Positions 1 through 13,195 are shown, numbered from the stretch's first letter. The stretch is 64,000 nt of DNA from Chiridota heheva (GCA_020152595.1 JAIGNY010001459.1:2660001-2724000); one strand, 5' to 3'. The notes: generated by a model from the letters alone, not told the origin. Translations and numbers: made by a program.

Positions 1-2496
1 CTTCTTCTTCTTCTTCTTCTTCTTCTTCTTCTTCTTCTTCTTCTTCTTCTTCTTCTTCTTCTTCTTCTTCTTCTTCTTCTTCTTCTTCTTCTTCTTCTTC
101 GAATTCTTCTTCTTCTTCTTCTTCTTCTTCTTCTTCTTCTTCTTCTTCTTCTTCTTCTTCTTCTTCTTCTTCTTCTTCTTCTTCTTCTTCTTCTTCTTCT
201 TCTTCTTCTTCTTCTTCTTCTTCTTCTTCTTCTTCTTCTTCTTCTTCTTCTTCTTCTTCTTCTTCTTCTTCTTCTTCTTCTTCTTCTTCTTCTTCTTCTT
301 CTTCTTCTTCTTCTTCTTCTTCTTCTTCTTCTTCTTCTTCTTCTTCTTCTTCTTCTTCTTCTTCTTCTTCTTCTTCTTCTTCTTCTTCTTCTTCTTCTTC
401 TTCTTCTTCTTCTTCTTCTTCTTCTTCTTCTTCTTCTTCTTCTTCTTCTTCTTCTTCTTCTTCTTCTTCTTCTTCTTCTTCTTCTTCTTCTTCTTCTTCT
501 TCTTCTTCTTCTTCTTCTTCTTCTTCTTCTTCTTCTTCTTCTTCTTCTTCTTCTTCTTCTTCTTCTTCTTCTTCTTCTTCTTCTTCTTCTTCTTCTTCAG
601 ATTCTTCTTCTTCTTCTTCTTCTTCTTCTTCTTCTTCTTCTTCTTCAGATTCTTCTTCTTCTTCTTCTTCTTCTTCTTCGGATTCTTCTTCTTCTTCTTC
701 TTCTTCTTCTTCTTCTTCTTCTTCTTCTTCTTCTTCTTCTTCTTCTTCTTCTTCTTCTTCTTCGAATTCTTCTTCTTCTTCTTCTTCTTCTTCTTCGAAT
801 TCTTCTTCTTCTTCTTCTTCTTCTTCTTCTTCTTCTTCTTCTTCTTCTTCTTCAATTCTTCTTCTTCTTCTTCTTCTTCTTCTTCTTCTTCTTCTTCTTC
901 TTCTTCTTCTTCTTCTTCTTCTTCTTCTTCTTCTTCTTCTTCTTCTTCTTCTTCTTCTTCTTCAGATTCTTCTTCTTCTTCTTCTTCTTCTTCTTCTTCA
1001 GATTCTTCTTCAGATTCTTCTTCTTCTTCTTCTTCTTCTTCTTCTTCTTCTTCTTCTTCTTCTTCTTCTTCTTCTTCTTCTTCTTCTTCTTCTTCTTCTT
1101 CTTCTTCTTCTTCTTCTTCTTCTTCTTCTTCTTCTTCTTCTTCTTCTTCTTCTTCTTCTTCTTCTTCTTCTTCTTCTTCTTCTTCTTCTTCTTCTTCTTC
1201 TTCTTCTTCTTCTTCTTCTTCTTCTTCTTCTTCTTCTTCTTCTTCTTCTTCTTCTTCTTCTTCTTCTTCTTCTTCTTCTTCTTCTTCTTCTTCTTCTTCT
1301 TCTTCTTCTTCTTCTTCTTCTTCTTCTTCTTCTTCTTCTTCTTCTTCTTCTTCTTCTTCTTCTTCTTCTTCTTCTTCTTCTTCTTCAGATTCTTCTTCTT
1401 CTTCTTCTTCTTCTTCTTCTTCTTCTTCTTCTTCTTCTTCTTCTTCTTCTTCTTCTTCTTCTTCTTCTTCTTCTTCTTCTTCTTCTTCTTCTTCTTCTTC
1501 TTCTTCTTCTTCTTCTTCTTCTTCTTCTTCTTCTTCTTCTTCTTCTTCTTCTTCTTCTTCTTCTTCTTCTTCTTCTTCTTCTTCTTCTTCTTCTTCTTCT
1601 TCTTCTTCTTCTTCTTCTTCTTCTTCTTCTTCTTCTTCTTCTTCTTCTTCTTCAGATTCTTCTTCTTCAATTCTTCTTCAGATTCTTCTTCTTCAATTCT
1701 TCTTCAGATTCTTCTTCTTCTTCTTCTTCTTCTTCTTCGAATTCTTCTTCGAATTCTTCTTCTTCTTCTTCTTCTTCTTCTTCAGAATTCTTCTTCTTCT
1801 TCTTCTTCTTCTTTCGAATTCTTCTTCTTCTTCTTCTTCTTCTTCTTCTTCTTCTTCTTCTTCTTCTTCTTCTTCTTCTTCTTCCTTCTTCTTCTTCTTC
1901 TTCTTCTTCTTCTTCTTCTTCTTCTTCTTCTTCTTCTTCTTCTTCTTCTTCTTCTTCTTCTTCTTGAATTCTTCTTCTTCTTCTTCTTCTTCTTCTTCTT
2001 CTTCTTCTTCTTCTTCTTCTTCTTCTTCTTCTTCTTCTTCTTCTTCTTCTTCTTCTTCAGATTCTTCTTCTTCTTCTTCTTCTTCTTCTTCTTCTTCTTC
2101 TTCTTCTTCTTCTTCTTCTTCTTCTTCTTCTTCTTCTTCTTCTTCTTCTTCTTCTTCTTCTTCTTCTTCTTCTTCTTCTTCTTCTTCTTCTTCTTCTTCT
2201 TCTTCTTCTTCTTCTTCTTCTTCTTCTTCTTCTTCTTCTTCTTCTTCTTCTTCTTCTTCTTCTTCTTCTTCTTCTTCTTCTTCTTCTTCTTCTTCTTCTT
2301 CTTCTTCTTCTTCTTCTTCTTCTTCTTCTTCTTCTTCTTCTTCTTCTTCTTCTTCTTCTTCTTCTTCTTCTTCTTCTTCTTCTTCTTCTTCTTCTTCTTC
2401 TTCTTCTTCTTCTTCTTCTTCTTCTTCTTCTTCTTCTTCTTCTTCTTCTTCTTCTTCTTCTTCTTCTTCTTCTTCTTCTTCTTCTTCTTCTTCTTT
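1..2496. repeat. GAA/TTC triplet microsatellite, about 2.5 kb, open at left edge
   Basis: Almost pure CTT/TTC repeats run from the first base to about 2496, broken only by sporadic gaattc, cagattc and similar interruptions. The long reading frames here (poly-Lys on one strand, poly-Ser on the other) are by-products of the triplet and are not genes. The array continues past the left edge, so its true length is unknown. Confidence 0.97.
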
Positions 2497-3150
2497 TCTA
2501 AACGTTTAAAGATCAATGCGCTGATGACATGGGTGTGCATGGTGGTGTGTAACCGTAACCTAATGTATAAACCGAGAACCAATGGCTACACCAAGCGGTA
2601 GGACAATTCAATTACATGTTGCAATTTTGGTGATCAGATAGGCTTTTTTTTCAACAGTCCCACGAATTTTTTGGATTTCTTAAGCATCTGAGTATAAAGT
2701 TAGGCCCATTGCGCGAATTTGTAAATACACTGTCAATCTCTACCAAAGTTTGAACGTTCTTCGAAGAAAAATAATGGAACGGAATATTAAAATGTCTGGC
2801 CAAATTCATGATGAAGGGACCCTCTTGTTACAGTTGTACTCATATATCTAACTTCATTAGTTTCTGCAGCTATGATAGGCTCAATATTTTTCACTCCGTT
2901 CCCACCCCCCGCCCCTCCCCTCTGCATCCCGCCAACCTTTCCATGCGTCCGCTTTCATACTCTCTCCGTTACTAGGAATGGATACAATTTGAGTATGCTG
3001 TGATGTGTATGCAGTCTTAAAACTTATGCTCAAACCTCGACGGCGGATGGCAAAAATTGTAATATTTGCGTGAATTATAGACCTTAACTTGAAATTTTCC
3101 AATATAAGTCGTTATTTTTGACTTTTAAAAAAGTTAAAAGTGCAATTTTC
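2497..3150. other. Unassigned AT-rich stretch
   Basis: There is no convincing coding signal, RNA gene or repeat here. The only open frames are short and lack recognisable motifs. Confidence 0.5.
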
Positions 3151-3329
3151 AAGCCCAGCAGGATTTCTTCGACCTAAACTGAAAATCTCAAGCCTTAATT
3201 CTGCTGTAAAACATGATATTTCATGTAAACCTATATTGTTTTTGGACAAAGCCCTGCAAATTTTGAATCTCTTCCAGGATTTTTTTTAATCTATAAAAAA
3301 GAAAAAAACATGCTATTTTAAATAAAATC

Positions 3330-4610
3330 TAGCGGGATATTGCAAAACCCTGAAAATACTGAAGCCCTAGCAACATTTTTTCAACCTAGCTTTAAGTTTT
3401 CAAGCCCTTACTATACAGTACATGGTATTTCATTAAAACCTAACGGGATATTGCTTTCTGGACAAAGCCCTGGACAAAGCTTTAGACAAAGCCCTGGACA
3501 AATTTTTGCAGCTCTAGCAGGATTTTTGGAGCCCTAGTGAAAAAAGTTTGCAGCCATATCAGGATCTTTGAAGCCCTATCGGGATTTTTGAAGCTCTAGC
3601 AGGAGAATTTTGCAGCCCTAGCGGGAGATGATTGCAACCCTAGCAGGATCTACCTGGGTGCTACAGTGGCCAAAGAGGGAGAAGGATCAAGTGATATACA
3701 CAATAGATTACAGAAAGCAAGAAGTACATTCGTGAGACTCAAAAAAGTATGGAGCTCAAGCAGATAATACAAAGATTAAGCTGAACAAAACTCTAGTAAA
3801 GCCTGTTCTCCTGCAGTCCTGTACGGAAGCGAAACCTGGAAAATGAATAAAGGTGACGAAAAACGTATTGACGTTTTCCAACAGCAATGCCTACAAAGAA
3901 TCTTTAACATTAGATGGCAACAGAAAATTTCAAACAAGTACTACAAAGGGCTGATATCCAACTCCTCAGCGATGTCAGACTGAGGAAATGGAAATTCATT
4001 GGTCACATATTAAGGCACGAACAAAACAACGACTGCGTGACAGCTCTAGCATGGGCACCTAATGGAAAACGTCAACAAGGGAGACCCAACACGACTTGGA
4101 TGAGAACCGTTGAAAAGAAAAGAAACAAGGCAGGGTCGAAAAATATGGAAGAAAACAAAGACTGCTACAGCTGTACAGCCTGCAGGACTGAGTGGAAACA
4201 TTGTATGGAGGCCATGTGCCAATTGCCACGAAGCTTCTAGGTAAGGTTAACAGGATTTTTGAAGTTCTAACGGGATTTTTGAAGCCCTATATCAGGACTT
4301 TTGAAGCTCTAGCGGGAGAATTTTGCAGCTCTAGCGGGAGAATTTTGCAGCCCTAGCGGGAGATTTTTGCCGCTCTACCAAGACTTTTGAAGTCCTAGCG
4401 GGAAAATTTTGCCGCTCTACCAGGACATATGAAGCCCTAGCGGGAGAATTTTACAGCCCTAGCGGGAGAATTTTACAGCCCTAGCAGGAAAATTTTGAAG
4501 CCATTGTGGGATTTTTGAAACCCGAGCAGGATTTTACATTTTCAAGCCCTAACTTTACTATAAACACATCATATTTCATTGAAACATATAGCGGGAATAT
4601 TGCTTTTGGA
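3330..4610. repeat. Degenerate ~22-bp minisatellite ('agccctagcgggagaatttt'), split by a retroelement fragment
   Basis: Imperfect units of about 19-32 bp built around agccctagc.gga...tttt occur at 3330-3655 and again at 4245-4560. The two halves are separated by about 585 bp of RTE-like sequence. The best-ordered part (about 4300-4500) has near-perfect 22-bp periodicity. Confidence 0.75.
3655..4240 (+). pseudogene. RTE-like non-LTR retrotransposon, 3' end of the RT polyprotein (frameshifted)
   Basis: Conceptual translation in several frames gives the typical tail of invertebrate endonuclease-reverse transcriptase polyproteins. It starts with GATVAKEG and DIHNRLQKARSTFVRLKK, then VLYGSETWKMNKGDEKRIDV, the RKWKFIGHILRHE block (from about 3990) and GRPNTTWMRTVEKKRN (about 4075-4130). 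Frameshifts and stops separate these blocks, so it is dead. It sits inside the 22-bp minisatellite. RTE-type is my best assignment; the exact clade is uncertain. Confidence 0.8.
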
Positions 4611-4879
4611 CAAAATCTTTTTGGACACATGCAGGGCTTATAGGCAGAGCATTATTTAGTTCTTGCACATGACTCGTCACCTGACTTCCTGTGTCAACAG
4701 ACCTTCATGCTGGAGGAGGAGGGGGAGGGGGGAGCCCTATAGTCATTATACATCAGCTATGTTGGCGTATAGGAATTCATGTTTGTCAGTACTAACCAGG
4801 TCAGTAGCCAGCATGGGCACAGGAGGCCGTGCCTCCATCCCGTAAAGGTGTGTGCTTCCCCCCCCCCCCCCTTGAAAAA

Positions 4880-6860
4880 ATTCAACCGAAAAAAATATAT
4901 AACACAATGTAACATAACATAATAAGATTACGGGCTAAGAAGGGTTAGTCACCCCAGAAAAAGTCCAAACTAATACCACCACCACAAAACAAATCAAAAT
5001 TTAACAAATCAAAGACGCCCAGAGTTATTAAAGAACTTATCAATGTTGACTTTGAAATTGTGAACAGAATTGGAGCTAACTACCCACTCAGGAAAACAAT
5101 TCCATTCATTAACAACTCTTTGCGAAAAGCTAAAACGCCGAATATATATCCGTGATAACTCTTTGGTCAACTTCAAAGTGTTACCACGTGTCACATAAGG
5201 ATTAGCTGAAACATGCAAGAAATAACAGGAAGTTAAAGCATCACTACCAAATAGGAATTTAAAAACCTGAATCATATCGCCAGGTACTCTTCTCAACTCG
5301 AGCGTAGTCAAACCAAAGATTCGCAACCTAGATTCATAAGAGAGATTCCTTACTTCGGGAATAAGTCTAGTGGCTCTTCACTGAACCTGCTCCAAAATGA
5401 ACTTATCCTTCTCATAAAAGGGACTCCAAGCATGATACTCAAGGTGAGGCCTGACTAACTGCTTATGCAAATTAAGAACAACCTCTCTACCAAGAAAACA
5501 ACAATTTATTATAATCGAACCATGCATCCTATTTGCCCTTGCAGCTGCTAAAGCACACTGTTTAGAAGGCTTCAGATCACTAGTAATGACAATACCTAGA
5601 TCCCTTTCTTGATCAACACAACCAAGATTTGAACCATTCATGCAGTAATCAAAAGCCAAATTGCCCTGACCAAAATAAATAACTTTGTATGTATCAACAT
5701 TGAATGATATCTGCCATGCTTGGGATCAAGAAACTAACTTGTCCAGATCAGTTTGCAAAAGTGAAGACTCCCTAGCGTCATTTACAATCCTGTACAGCTT
5801 AGTGTCATCAGCAAATTTACAAATCCTGGAGCGAAGGGAAACATCAATATCATTAATGAAGATTAAGAAAAGAAGCGGACTCAATACAGAACCCTGAGGA
5901 ACACCACTTGTAAACTTCTTCCATAGTGATACTTCACCATTAACAACAACTCTTTGTGACCTGTCAACTAACCAAGAATATATCCAACTGGCACACTTTC
6001 GCTCCACACCACGCGCTCTCGTTTTCATCATGAGCCTGCCTAATGGAACCTTACCAAATGCTTTTTTGAAATCAAAATAGATAACATCCACATTATGACC
6101 AGAATCAACTGGTAACATCATCATTAAACTCCAATAAATTATAAACACAAGACCTCTTATGTAAGAACCCATTTGCTGGGACAAATTCAACAAACCATTG
6201 ACTAGTAAATGATCTAGTACGATATCCTTAACAATAGACTCCCTTTCACACAACACTAGTAAGACTCACTGGCCTATAGTTACAGGGCAAATGTGGTCAC
6301 CCTTTTTTTTTTTAAATAGGAGTGACATTAGCAATTCTTCAATCACTAGGAACCACACCAACATCAAAGTACTTTGAATAGACAATACTCAGGGGAACAG
6401 AAAGAACGTCAGAACACTCACGTAAGATAGCAGGATGTATACTACCTGGACCGGGTGTTTTATTTGAGTTCAAACCCTTCAACCTCTTAGACACAACATT
6501 AACTGAAAAATCAACATTCTTAATGGATACTGGAGAGTGCACACTAAGATAATCCACAACATCATCAGCAGGGGACTCCTTAGTAAAAAAACATACACAA
6601 AGTGGTCATTCAAAACCTCAGCGGTATCCATTGATAGTAACACCATCATTATCCTGAAGGGGACCAACAGCCTCCTTGTTTTTTTTTTTGCTTTGAGCGA
6701 ACATAAGAATAAAACAACTTAGGATTAATCTTAACCTCTTTGGACAAACATTTTCCAAAATCACTTTAGTATTTCTTATCAAACCCTTTGTGAACTTTTC
6801 ATGGTCCTTATACCTAGCAAGCTCCGAAGGACACTGTGTTTATAACAACGCCACAACTTC
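4880..6860 (-). pseudogene. CR1/jockey-like non-LTR retrotransposon, reverse transcriptase region and 3' end (degenerate)
   Basis: Reading the minus strand from about 6860 down, the frames give the RT fingers (NKTPGPGSIHPAILRECSD, about 6490-6420), then VIYFDFKKAF with the first catalytic Asp. SGVPQGSVLSPLLF follows, then the FADDTKL catalytic motif (about 5820-5800). The C-terminal tail is LVRPHLEY, FILEQVQ, then RRFSFSQRVVNEWN and SVHNFKVNIDKFF (about 5150-5030). Stops and frameshifts break it into several segments. The D after KAF that is usual in the family is a G here. A second fragment of the same family lies at 33075-33600 in the opposite orientation. Confidence 0.9.
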
Positions 6861-8884
6861 TTCGTGTTGTGCCCCCGTATGATGGTTGCGCCCCCCCCCT
6901 CCCTTCCTTGCGAACATTCCTGGCTACATGTCTGTTACGCACACGCCAGAGACCTTCAAATTTCAAAAGAACTGTTTGTCACAACAACAAAAAACAGTCA
7001 ACAAATTTCGCTCCATGCTACATATGATTATAACAATCCTTCAAAAATACATGTCAATTAAAGTCATATGCGTACGGGGCTGGGGAAGAGGAATATATTC
7101 CCCCATGTCCCTCCCCCTCCCCCTCACCCCACCCCTCGGGAAGAAAATAGGCAAAATCGGGCCAATTTGGCATTTATCGGGCAGTAATCTGGCCAATTTT
7201 CGAGCAAAATGGCAGGATCAGCCACCCCCTCTCCCAACCAAATGAAAAAGGTACGCCTATGATTACAGTTCTCCGCCGTCCCTACGGACATCGCTTTTTT
7301 GTCAAAATAAGTAAGGGTCCTTGATATGTGACCTGCGGTTGCGATCAAACTTGATGTCCGACCGCCCTCAATTATATTGGCATTCCGCATATAATCAACC
7401 GCCATCTTGGATTTTCATCCCGAGTCAGATTATCCAGGGATGTAGATTTTATATCCCCTTTTTTCTTGCTCATCGTTGTAAATACCGAGATACAGAAGTT
7501 TACTCAGAAAGGAGAAGTATTTAAGGTATACTTTATTCCAAATATTCTTGTTTTATCTTCAATTAATGATCTGTAAATCCTTGTTTTGTTGGACCAAATT
7601 GAACGTATTTTTTCTCCGCTAAGACTGAGAGCCTTCGATACGACAATTTTTTTGTTTACGAACTTGTGGGATACGTGAACAAAAATTATAACTGAAACGT
7701 TGATATGTTATTGATTTCAAACCTCATATACTTTATTTCTTTGTTTTAAGCAATAACTAGGCATAACTGAATTGTTATTTCATGTTAATAATAAATATTG
7801 AGTGTAGTTATCTCATTAGGCGTTTTTTTCTTCCGATCTCAATTGTTAAAATGGTGGTGTTGCCGATTTCCTGTTCACGGATGATAGGCCTAGGCCTAAC
7901 TTATATCATCATCAAGCGTACTTATGACATTATGTTTGCCCCCGTTATATTAAAACTGAATGTATCATGCAATACAATACAATTTGAACGTGCATAATCC
8001 CAAAACACGAGTCGAGGAATTCTCGACATTGGGTTTAAATTTGAATAGCCTAAGGCCAAGGGTGAGGGCTTAACGTTAGCCCTAGCCGATGGTTAGGCCT
8101 AGGCCTGCCCTAGTCCTAAATTTCCAACGAATAAGCTAGCCAAGGCTTAAGGTTTGTAAATAGTAGGCCTAGCCGATAACGTTAGGACTTACTTTAGCAC
8201 GAATACGCAACTTCACACTTTCACTTCAGTCCAGGCTGGAAAACATGTAGGCCCTTAACGGTAGGTTAGTGGTTACGCCGCAGATCTTCGGTGTGGAGAT
8301 TGGTCAGTTGGCCTATGAAAAATTCTGGCATAAATTTCCACCATCACTGGCATAGCGTAAGTAAGGTGTTTAAAATTTCTGGTGTAAAGAAAACAAAACT
8401 TTCAGTATGGACTTCAGTGACCTCGAGGTCAGTCCGGTAACGTTAGTTCGAGCAGTAATGCATAGGGCTTTGACGTGTCAGCCTTCAATAATTATCAATA
8501 ACTCCCTTTAAAGTTTTAAGTCTCACCTGAAAATATATTTCGCGATAGAACGTAAGACAACATCTGACTAGTATAGGTTAACTTTATAGCCACTACACGG
8601 TTGCTATACACAGTCAGAAAACACTATATATGCATATATCATTCTCGAGGTTGGACATCCGGGAATGTTTGGTGCACGGCTACATAACAATCTTAAACAT
8701 CACTTGAAGGGGAAAACAAACAGTCACTTAATCATTGCAGTCAATGCGATAAAAACATTTTTTTGTCATTTTTCATTTTTCAACAAATACTAGACAGAAT
8801 TTATTATTCTTCATATATGTTGTGTATTAGATAATAGTTTCCAACATATATGAGTACCATTGATTTTTGCTGACTGGCTGTGGT
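6861..8884. other. No gene seen; C-rich low-complexity runs and a YY1-like site
   Basis: About 2 kb with no supportable gene. It holds C/T-rich runs (6889-6905, 7098-7140), a gccatcttgg motif at 7401-7410 that resembles the YY1 site of housekeeping promoters, and taggcctaggcct-type runs near 8090-8110. An upstream non-coding exon of PRRC2 could lie here, but I cannot show it. Confidence 0.4.
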
Positions 8885-9835
8885 GACAAGCAGGGATCGC
8901 GTTAAAGACAAATTTGTTGTACATGTATATCACATCGTGGCTGAAATTTCTTACGACAGGTTGTACCTGCGTCGTAAGTTTTAGATATAGCATAGCATGT
9001 GGAATTTTACGGCAGAGTTTTTCATTATTACATAAATGAAAATCATGAGCATCTTAACTCTGATGCAATTCAAAGTTTTATTACACCTAAAAATGATTTT
9101 GAATTACTCATAAATAAAAGGAAAATGACACAACTACGAGACTATCAGCTGAATGATTCTACATGCCCGTAGTGCTGTACATAAACACATATACTGTAAG
9201 CTAATACATAGACCCTATGCATGATGTACTTACACTGTATAGTGAAAGTGAAAGTTTGATGTTGTTTTGAATGGCTGTCAATTGTCAACGATATTATTAG
9301 CTAGGATCTAACTTTCCTCCTGTGTTGTGGTGATCGTGTATCTGTGAAGTGATTACAATCTGCAAGTCAACTTAGTATACTGTAAAGAAATAGGCGTGTC
9401 GAGATCTGAATAGTATATTATTGTTGACAATTGGTCAGAGTTCACTAAAACCTAATGAAAGTTTGGATACGATAAACAAAAGTATTTTCTAGTTTATTTT
9501 AGGATTGTTAACCCAAATTTCATGATTCAGCAATCAACATTATACAAGGATTGGGTATAAACTTGTTCTTAATATTTTTTATGATAATAATTGTCCGATT
9601 TTGTATGTGTTTGGTATTTTAAGCACAATTTTCATTCACTTCGGCGAGGCAGGCCTACACAAGTGTGTGTGTTAACAGTTACTTGCATGCTTCGCTAGCA
9701 CGCAGTGCCCTGTACATGTACATTTCTTAATGACCTGTGCATTTTGCAGTGCCCTGTACATATGACAGCAAATTTACAAAATATGCTGAAATTCAGGGGC
9801 TTGTCGTAATCAAATACACCAGGCAAAAATTTTTA
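8885..9835 (-). repeat. Interspersed repeat family X, copy 1 (near full length, reverse orientation)
   Basis: This stretch is the reverse complement of 32095-33075 over about 950 bp. Shared landmarks are the 'gggcactg' short repeats, cgctagcgaagcatgcaagt, the catgcatagggtctatgta block and the end near gcgatc.ctg. There is no coding potential and no clear TIR or TSD, so the class is undetermined. Confidence 0.75.
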
Positions 9836-10049
9836 ACACAACCACTGGACACATTTTTTTGTTGTTGTTGTTGTTGAATATCTCATTGACTGTAATGATA
9901 AAGTTTCCCCTCCAACTTAGCAAAACCATACTGAGCTCGTACACAGTTACGTCGACTCTGACCTCAAGAATTGGTTTATCATAGAAGAGTAGCTGAATTT
10001 CGACTACACGCTAGAAAAACTAGACTTTTTCCGCAATGATCGCAGGTCA

Positions 10050-10265
10050 ACTTTTTTTGACAATGCATTTTATCGTCATGGAACCCATTTTTGCGTAATA
10101 CAAAATTGATATTAAGACATTCACATGTGCACCTATCAATTGTATGATGCACCTTGCGACCACCAGGATACGTGCGTCAATGTTCATGGGTGTGTCATAC
10201 TCATTAACGCACCCCTGCGTAGTATCTCTGACTGACAATTGCCTACTTTTGACACACCTCAAAAT
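10050..10265 (-). repeat. Interspersed repeat family Y, copy 1
   Basis: Its reverse complement shares the series attgacgcac, ggtgc.tcatacaattga and aggtgca with 11325-11460 and with 16590-16735. It is non-coding and its class is unknown. Confidence 0.55.
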
Positions 10266-11324
10266 GATTTTCTGACGGACAAATTGGTGAAAGTGACTGA
10301 CAATGACTGTCTTTGTGATGCACCTTTATAAAGATTTTGATTAAAAAAAAAAAATAGTTAAAATTCCATCAAAATTGTGAACAAATTTGGGGAAATTCAT
10401 GAGGTATAAAAAATAATTGGAATGTTATTATAGTCTTTTGGAAATTTTACTGTTTATAATATAAATCAATCTTCATTCACACCACAGACAAAACTTTCAA
10501 TCAATTATATTACAATTCAAACTTAACGAACGATCAACCAAGGATTTGGATTTAATCCTTTCTAATACAAGATTTAATTTCGCACAAATCTTTTACTTTG
10601 ATCCGCCGATTTTACAGTTGGGCCTAGGTTAACACCCGTTTTACAAGCTGTTAAATGGACCCAGAAATAAATAGACAAAAATACATTGATTGTTATTTTT
10701 ACCACAAATAAATGCAAAGATTACCTGACGAGTCAAATAAATTGTGCAAAAAAGACAAAAAGATTGCAAAACAAACAAATGAAAATGTTTCAGAGTTACT
10801 AAAATTTCAACGATGGTTCGTAAGCATCAGTGCCATTTTACCAAGAGGGTTGCATAAAATACAGTACAGTTGGGAAGGATTGGAAAAAAAATTGTACAGT
10901 ATGCTAGCTGCAAGCTAGAGGCGCACTTTTGAATCTTGTGCGGCATGGTGATATGTGTTGAAAACGTCAAAATGCTTGCAAAGCACGGCAATTTACTTGC
11001 TAAAATTTCTTTTTTGCATTGTTTTAAAGTGCGTTAAAACCATGAGTCATTATCTTTGACAACTTTTTTTCAGCCCTACTGGTAATTTGAAGACATTCCT
11101 TATTTTTAAGGCTTGAAATCGCGATGGTTACGTTTTGTTTATTGTAGGGATAGAACCAATTCTGTGAAAATTTCTTGAATTTTAGGCGTGTGCTCGCATT
11201 TTTGGCAATCATGTACACGATAAACGATTGAAAAAAAATGGATCGTTTTTTGAATTAAATGAAAATGCACTTCCCTAGTTTTAACACAACTGAAAGAATG
11301 ACGCACATTGACGCATCTATTATT

Positions 11325-11460
11325 CTTTGAATGACTGACATTTGATGTACAATGACTTACCCCTGCGTCAAAATTTCATTGTAATTGACACAACATTGAC
11401 GCACATATCTCGGGGGTCGGATGGTGCGTCATACAATTGACAGGTGCATTACGTTTTGCG
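11325..11460 (+). repeat. Interspersed repeat family Y, copy 2
   Basis: It carries gactgacatttgatgtacaa, acattgacgcac and gtcatacaattgacaggtgc. The same ordered motifs occur in copy 1 (inverted) and in the copy split by the hAT element. Confidence 0.55.
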
Positions 11461-11670
11461 CATGAGTTTAATAAAGAAAACTGAAAAGTTGCATTTTGTA
11501 TAAGAGCCTTCGCTACTGACTTAAGTTTCAAACAGCGCCTTGGATGGATGTATCTAATTAGTTGAAAGATGTCGAACAAGAGTGATGGTAAAGTTAATGG
11601 CGTATAGCATTAAATTGAACACTGCGCACATTTACTGACAAACATTTTCAAAGTAGCAGTGCCAGTGTGG

Positions 11671-13195
11671 AAACCAAAGAAATGTCTACGGTGATGTCAT
11701 GAAGAAGTAGCACTTCAGTATTATTTTGACAAGAACGGACCGGGTATGTATCATTACCAGATAAAGATTTATGTGTTGGTAAGGGGTCCAGGGTAATGAA
11801 ACATTGGTTTTGTAAAATTCAGACATTCAATTTAGATGAAAGGGATTACAAAAAAAAAAAAAACATTATATTGAGCATTCGAGTAGGATTTGTGCTTCTT
11901 TTTCAGGGAGTTAACAAAGGAATTTGTATAAATATGGACCGGCAACATCTTGTACTAAATTTTTTTTATTTTTAATAAGGCCACAAAGATAATCTCTGTT
12001 TTCATTGCTATATTGATATGCACAACGGCAAACTAGCTTCTGGTCATCAATGGACACAAGGAAACATGGGGATATGATAACAAGCCATTATTAATATGAC
12101 ATTAAATAACGTTTGTGAAAGTTTGTTAGATGTACTTACTATAGCCCAAGAGAATGATTGGAGAATATCTGTCATTTGTGCAGGCAGGTAAAGTACACTA
12201 TTGGGGTAATTTTGTCTCATTTGACCAAATGTTTGGATGAGTATTAGGAGCTTGACAGCCTGCTTTCAAAACAATATAAAAACTTTCAAGTACACTGTAC
12301 AGTGTACGTACATCATGCATAGGGTCTATGTATTAGCCTATATGTGTTTATGAAAGCACTACGGGCATGTTGAATCATTCGGCCGTTAGTCTCGTAGTTG
12401 TGTCATTTTTCTTTTATTTATGAGTAATTCAAAATTATTTTTGCGTGAAATGAAACTGAGAATCGCACCACAGAGGTAAGATGTTAATGATTTTCATTTA
12501 TGTTAATGAAAAACTCCGGCGTAAAATTCCACATGCTATATCTAAATCTTACGACGCAGGTACAAGCTGTGTCTAAGAAGTTTCAGCCATGGCGTAATAT
12601 ACAAGAATTTTGTCGTTAATGCGATCTCTGGGGCCCACCAAAAAAGGGTAAATTGGTCGTTCCTTACCGTCCCTTGCTATCATAATGGGGCCTGTTCAAT
12701 CACATTTTGAGCCCACCAAAAACATAAACAGAATGGGCCTTTCTTTCTGTATGAATAACTTACATGTATATGAGTCTTATCATAGGCCTATCCAAAAAAT
12801 AATTTGAATTGGTGTGTGCTGTAAGCAAGACCAATAATTGTAGGCTGTATGTACTACTCATTTAGCTAACAAGAAAGTCAAGTGTTACACTTTATTTTAG
12901 ACAAATATATCTTAAAGTTCATATAGCTTACTAACTAACAGTAAACGACAGAAAAATTTACCAGGTGACAACTGCTTCGGAAAAATTCATTGCTCTCTTG
13001 AGTTCATATACACATTTCAAAGTTTATGTTTGAATTGTTAACGCTAATAGTGGCTCTTTTCAACTTTTGACCAATCGGATCGAATTTTTTTGTGTTCACC
13101 ACGATGCCATTGTAATCATCACCCGGTTCGTTCTTGTCAAAATAATACTGAAGTGCTGCTTCTTCATGACATCATCGTGGACATTTCTTTGGTTT
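11671..13195. repeat. 75-bp inverted-repeat arms 1.4 kb apart
   Basis: The segment 11671-11745 is the reverse complement of 13121-13195 with only about five mismatches; the core gaagaagtagcacttcagta matches with one change. The interval contains a partial family X copy (12253-12631) and otherwise unassigned sequence. The arms could be subterminal parts of a TIR element whose ends I could not find. Confidence 0.65.
12253..12631 (+). repeat. Interspersed repeat family X, copy 2 (3' part only)
   Basis: Matches the last ~380 bp of copy 3 (32700-33075) from gacagcctgc.ttcaaaacaa through catgcatagggtctatgta to gcgatctctgg. Confidence 0.75.

Noticed and set aside
852-2582. Long poly-Lys and poly-Ser reading frames
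   Set aside because: They are direct products of the GAA/TTC triplet array; there is no non-repetitive coding sequence.
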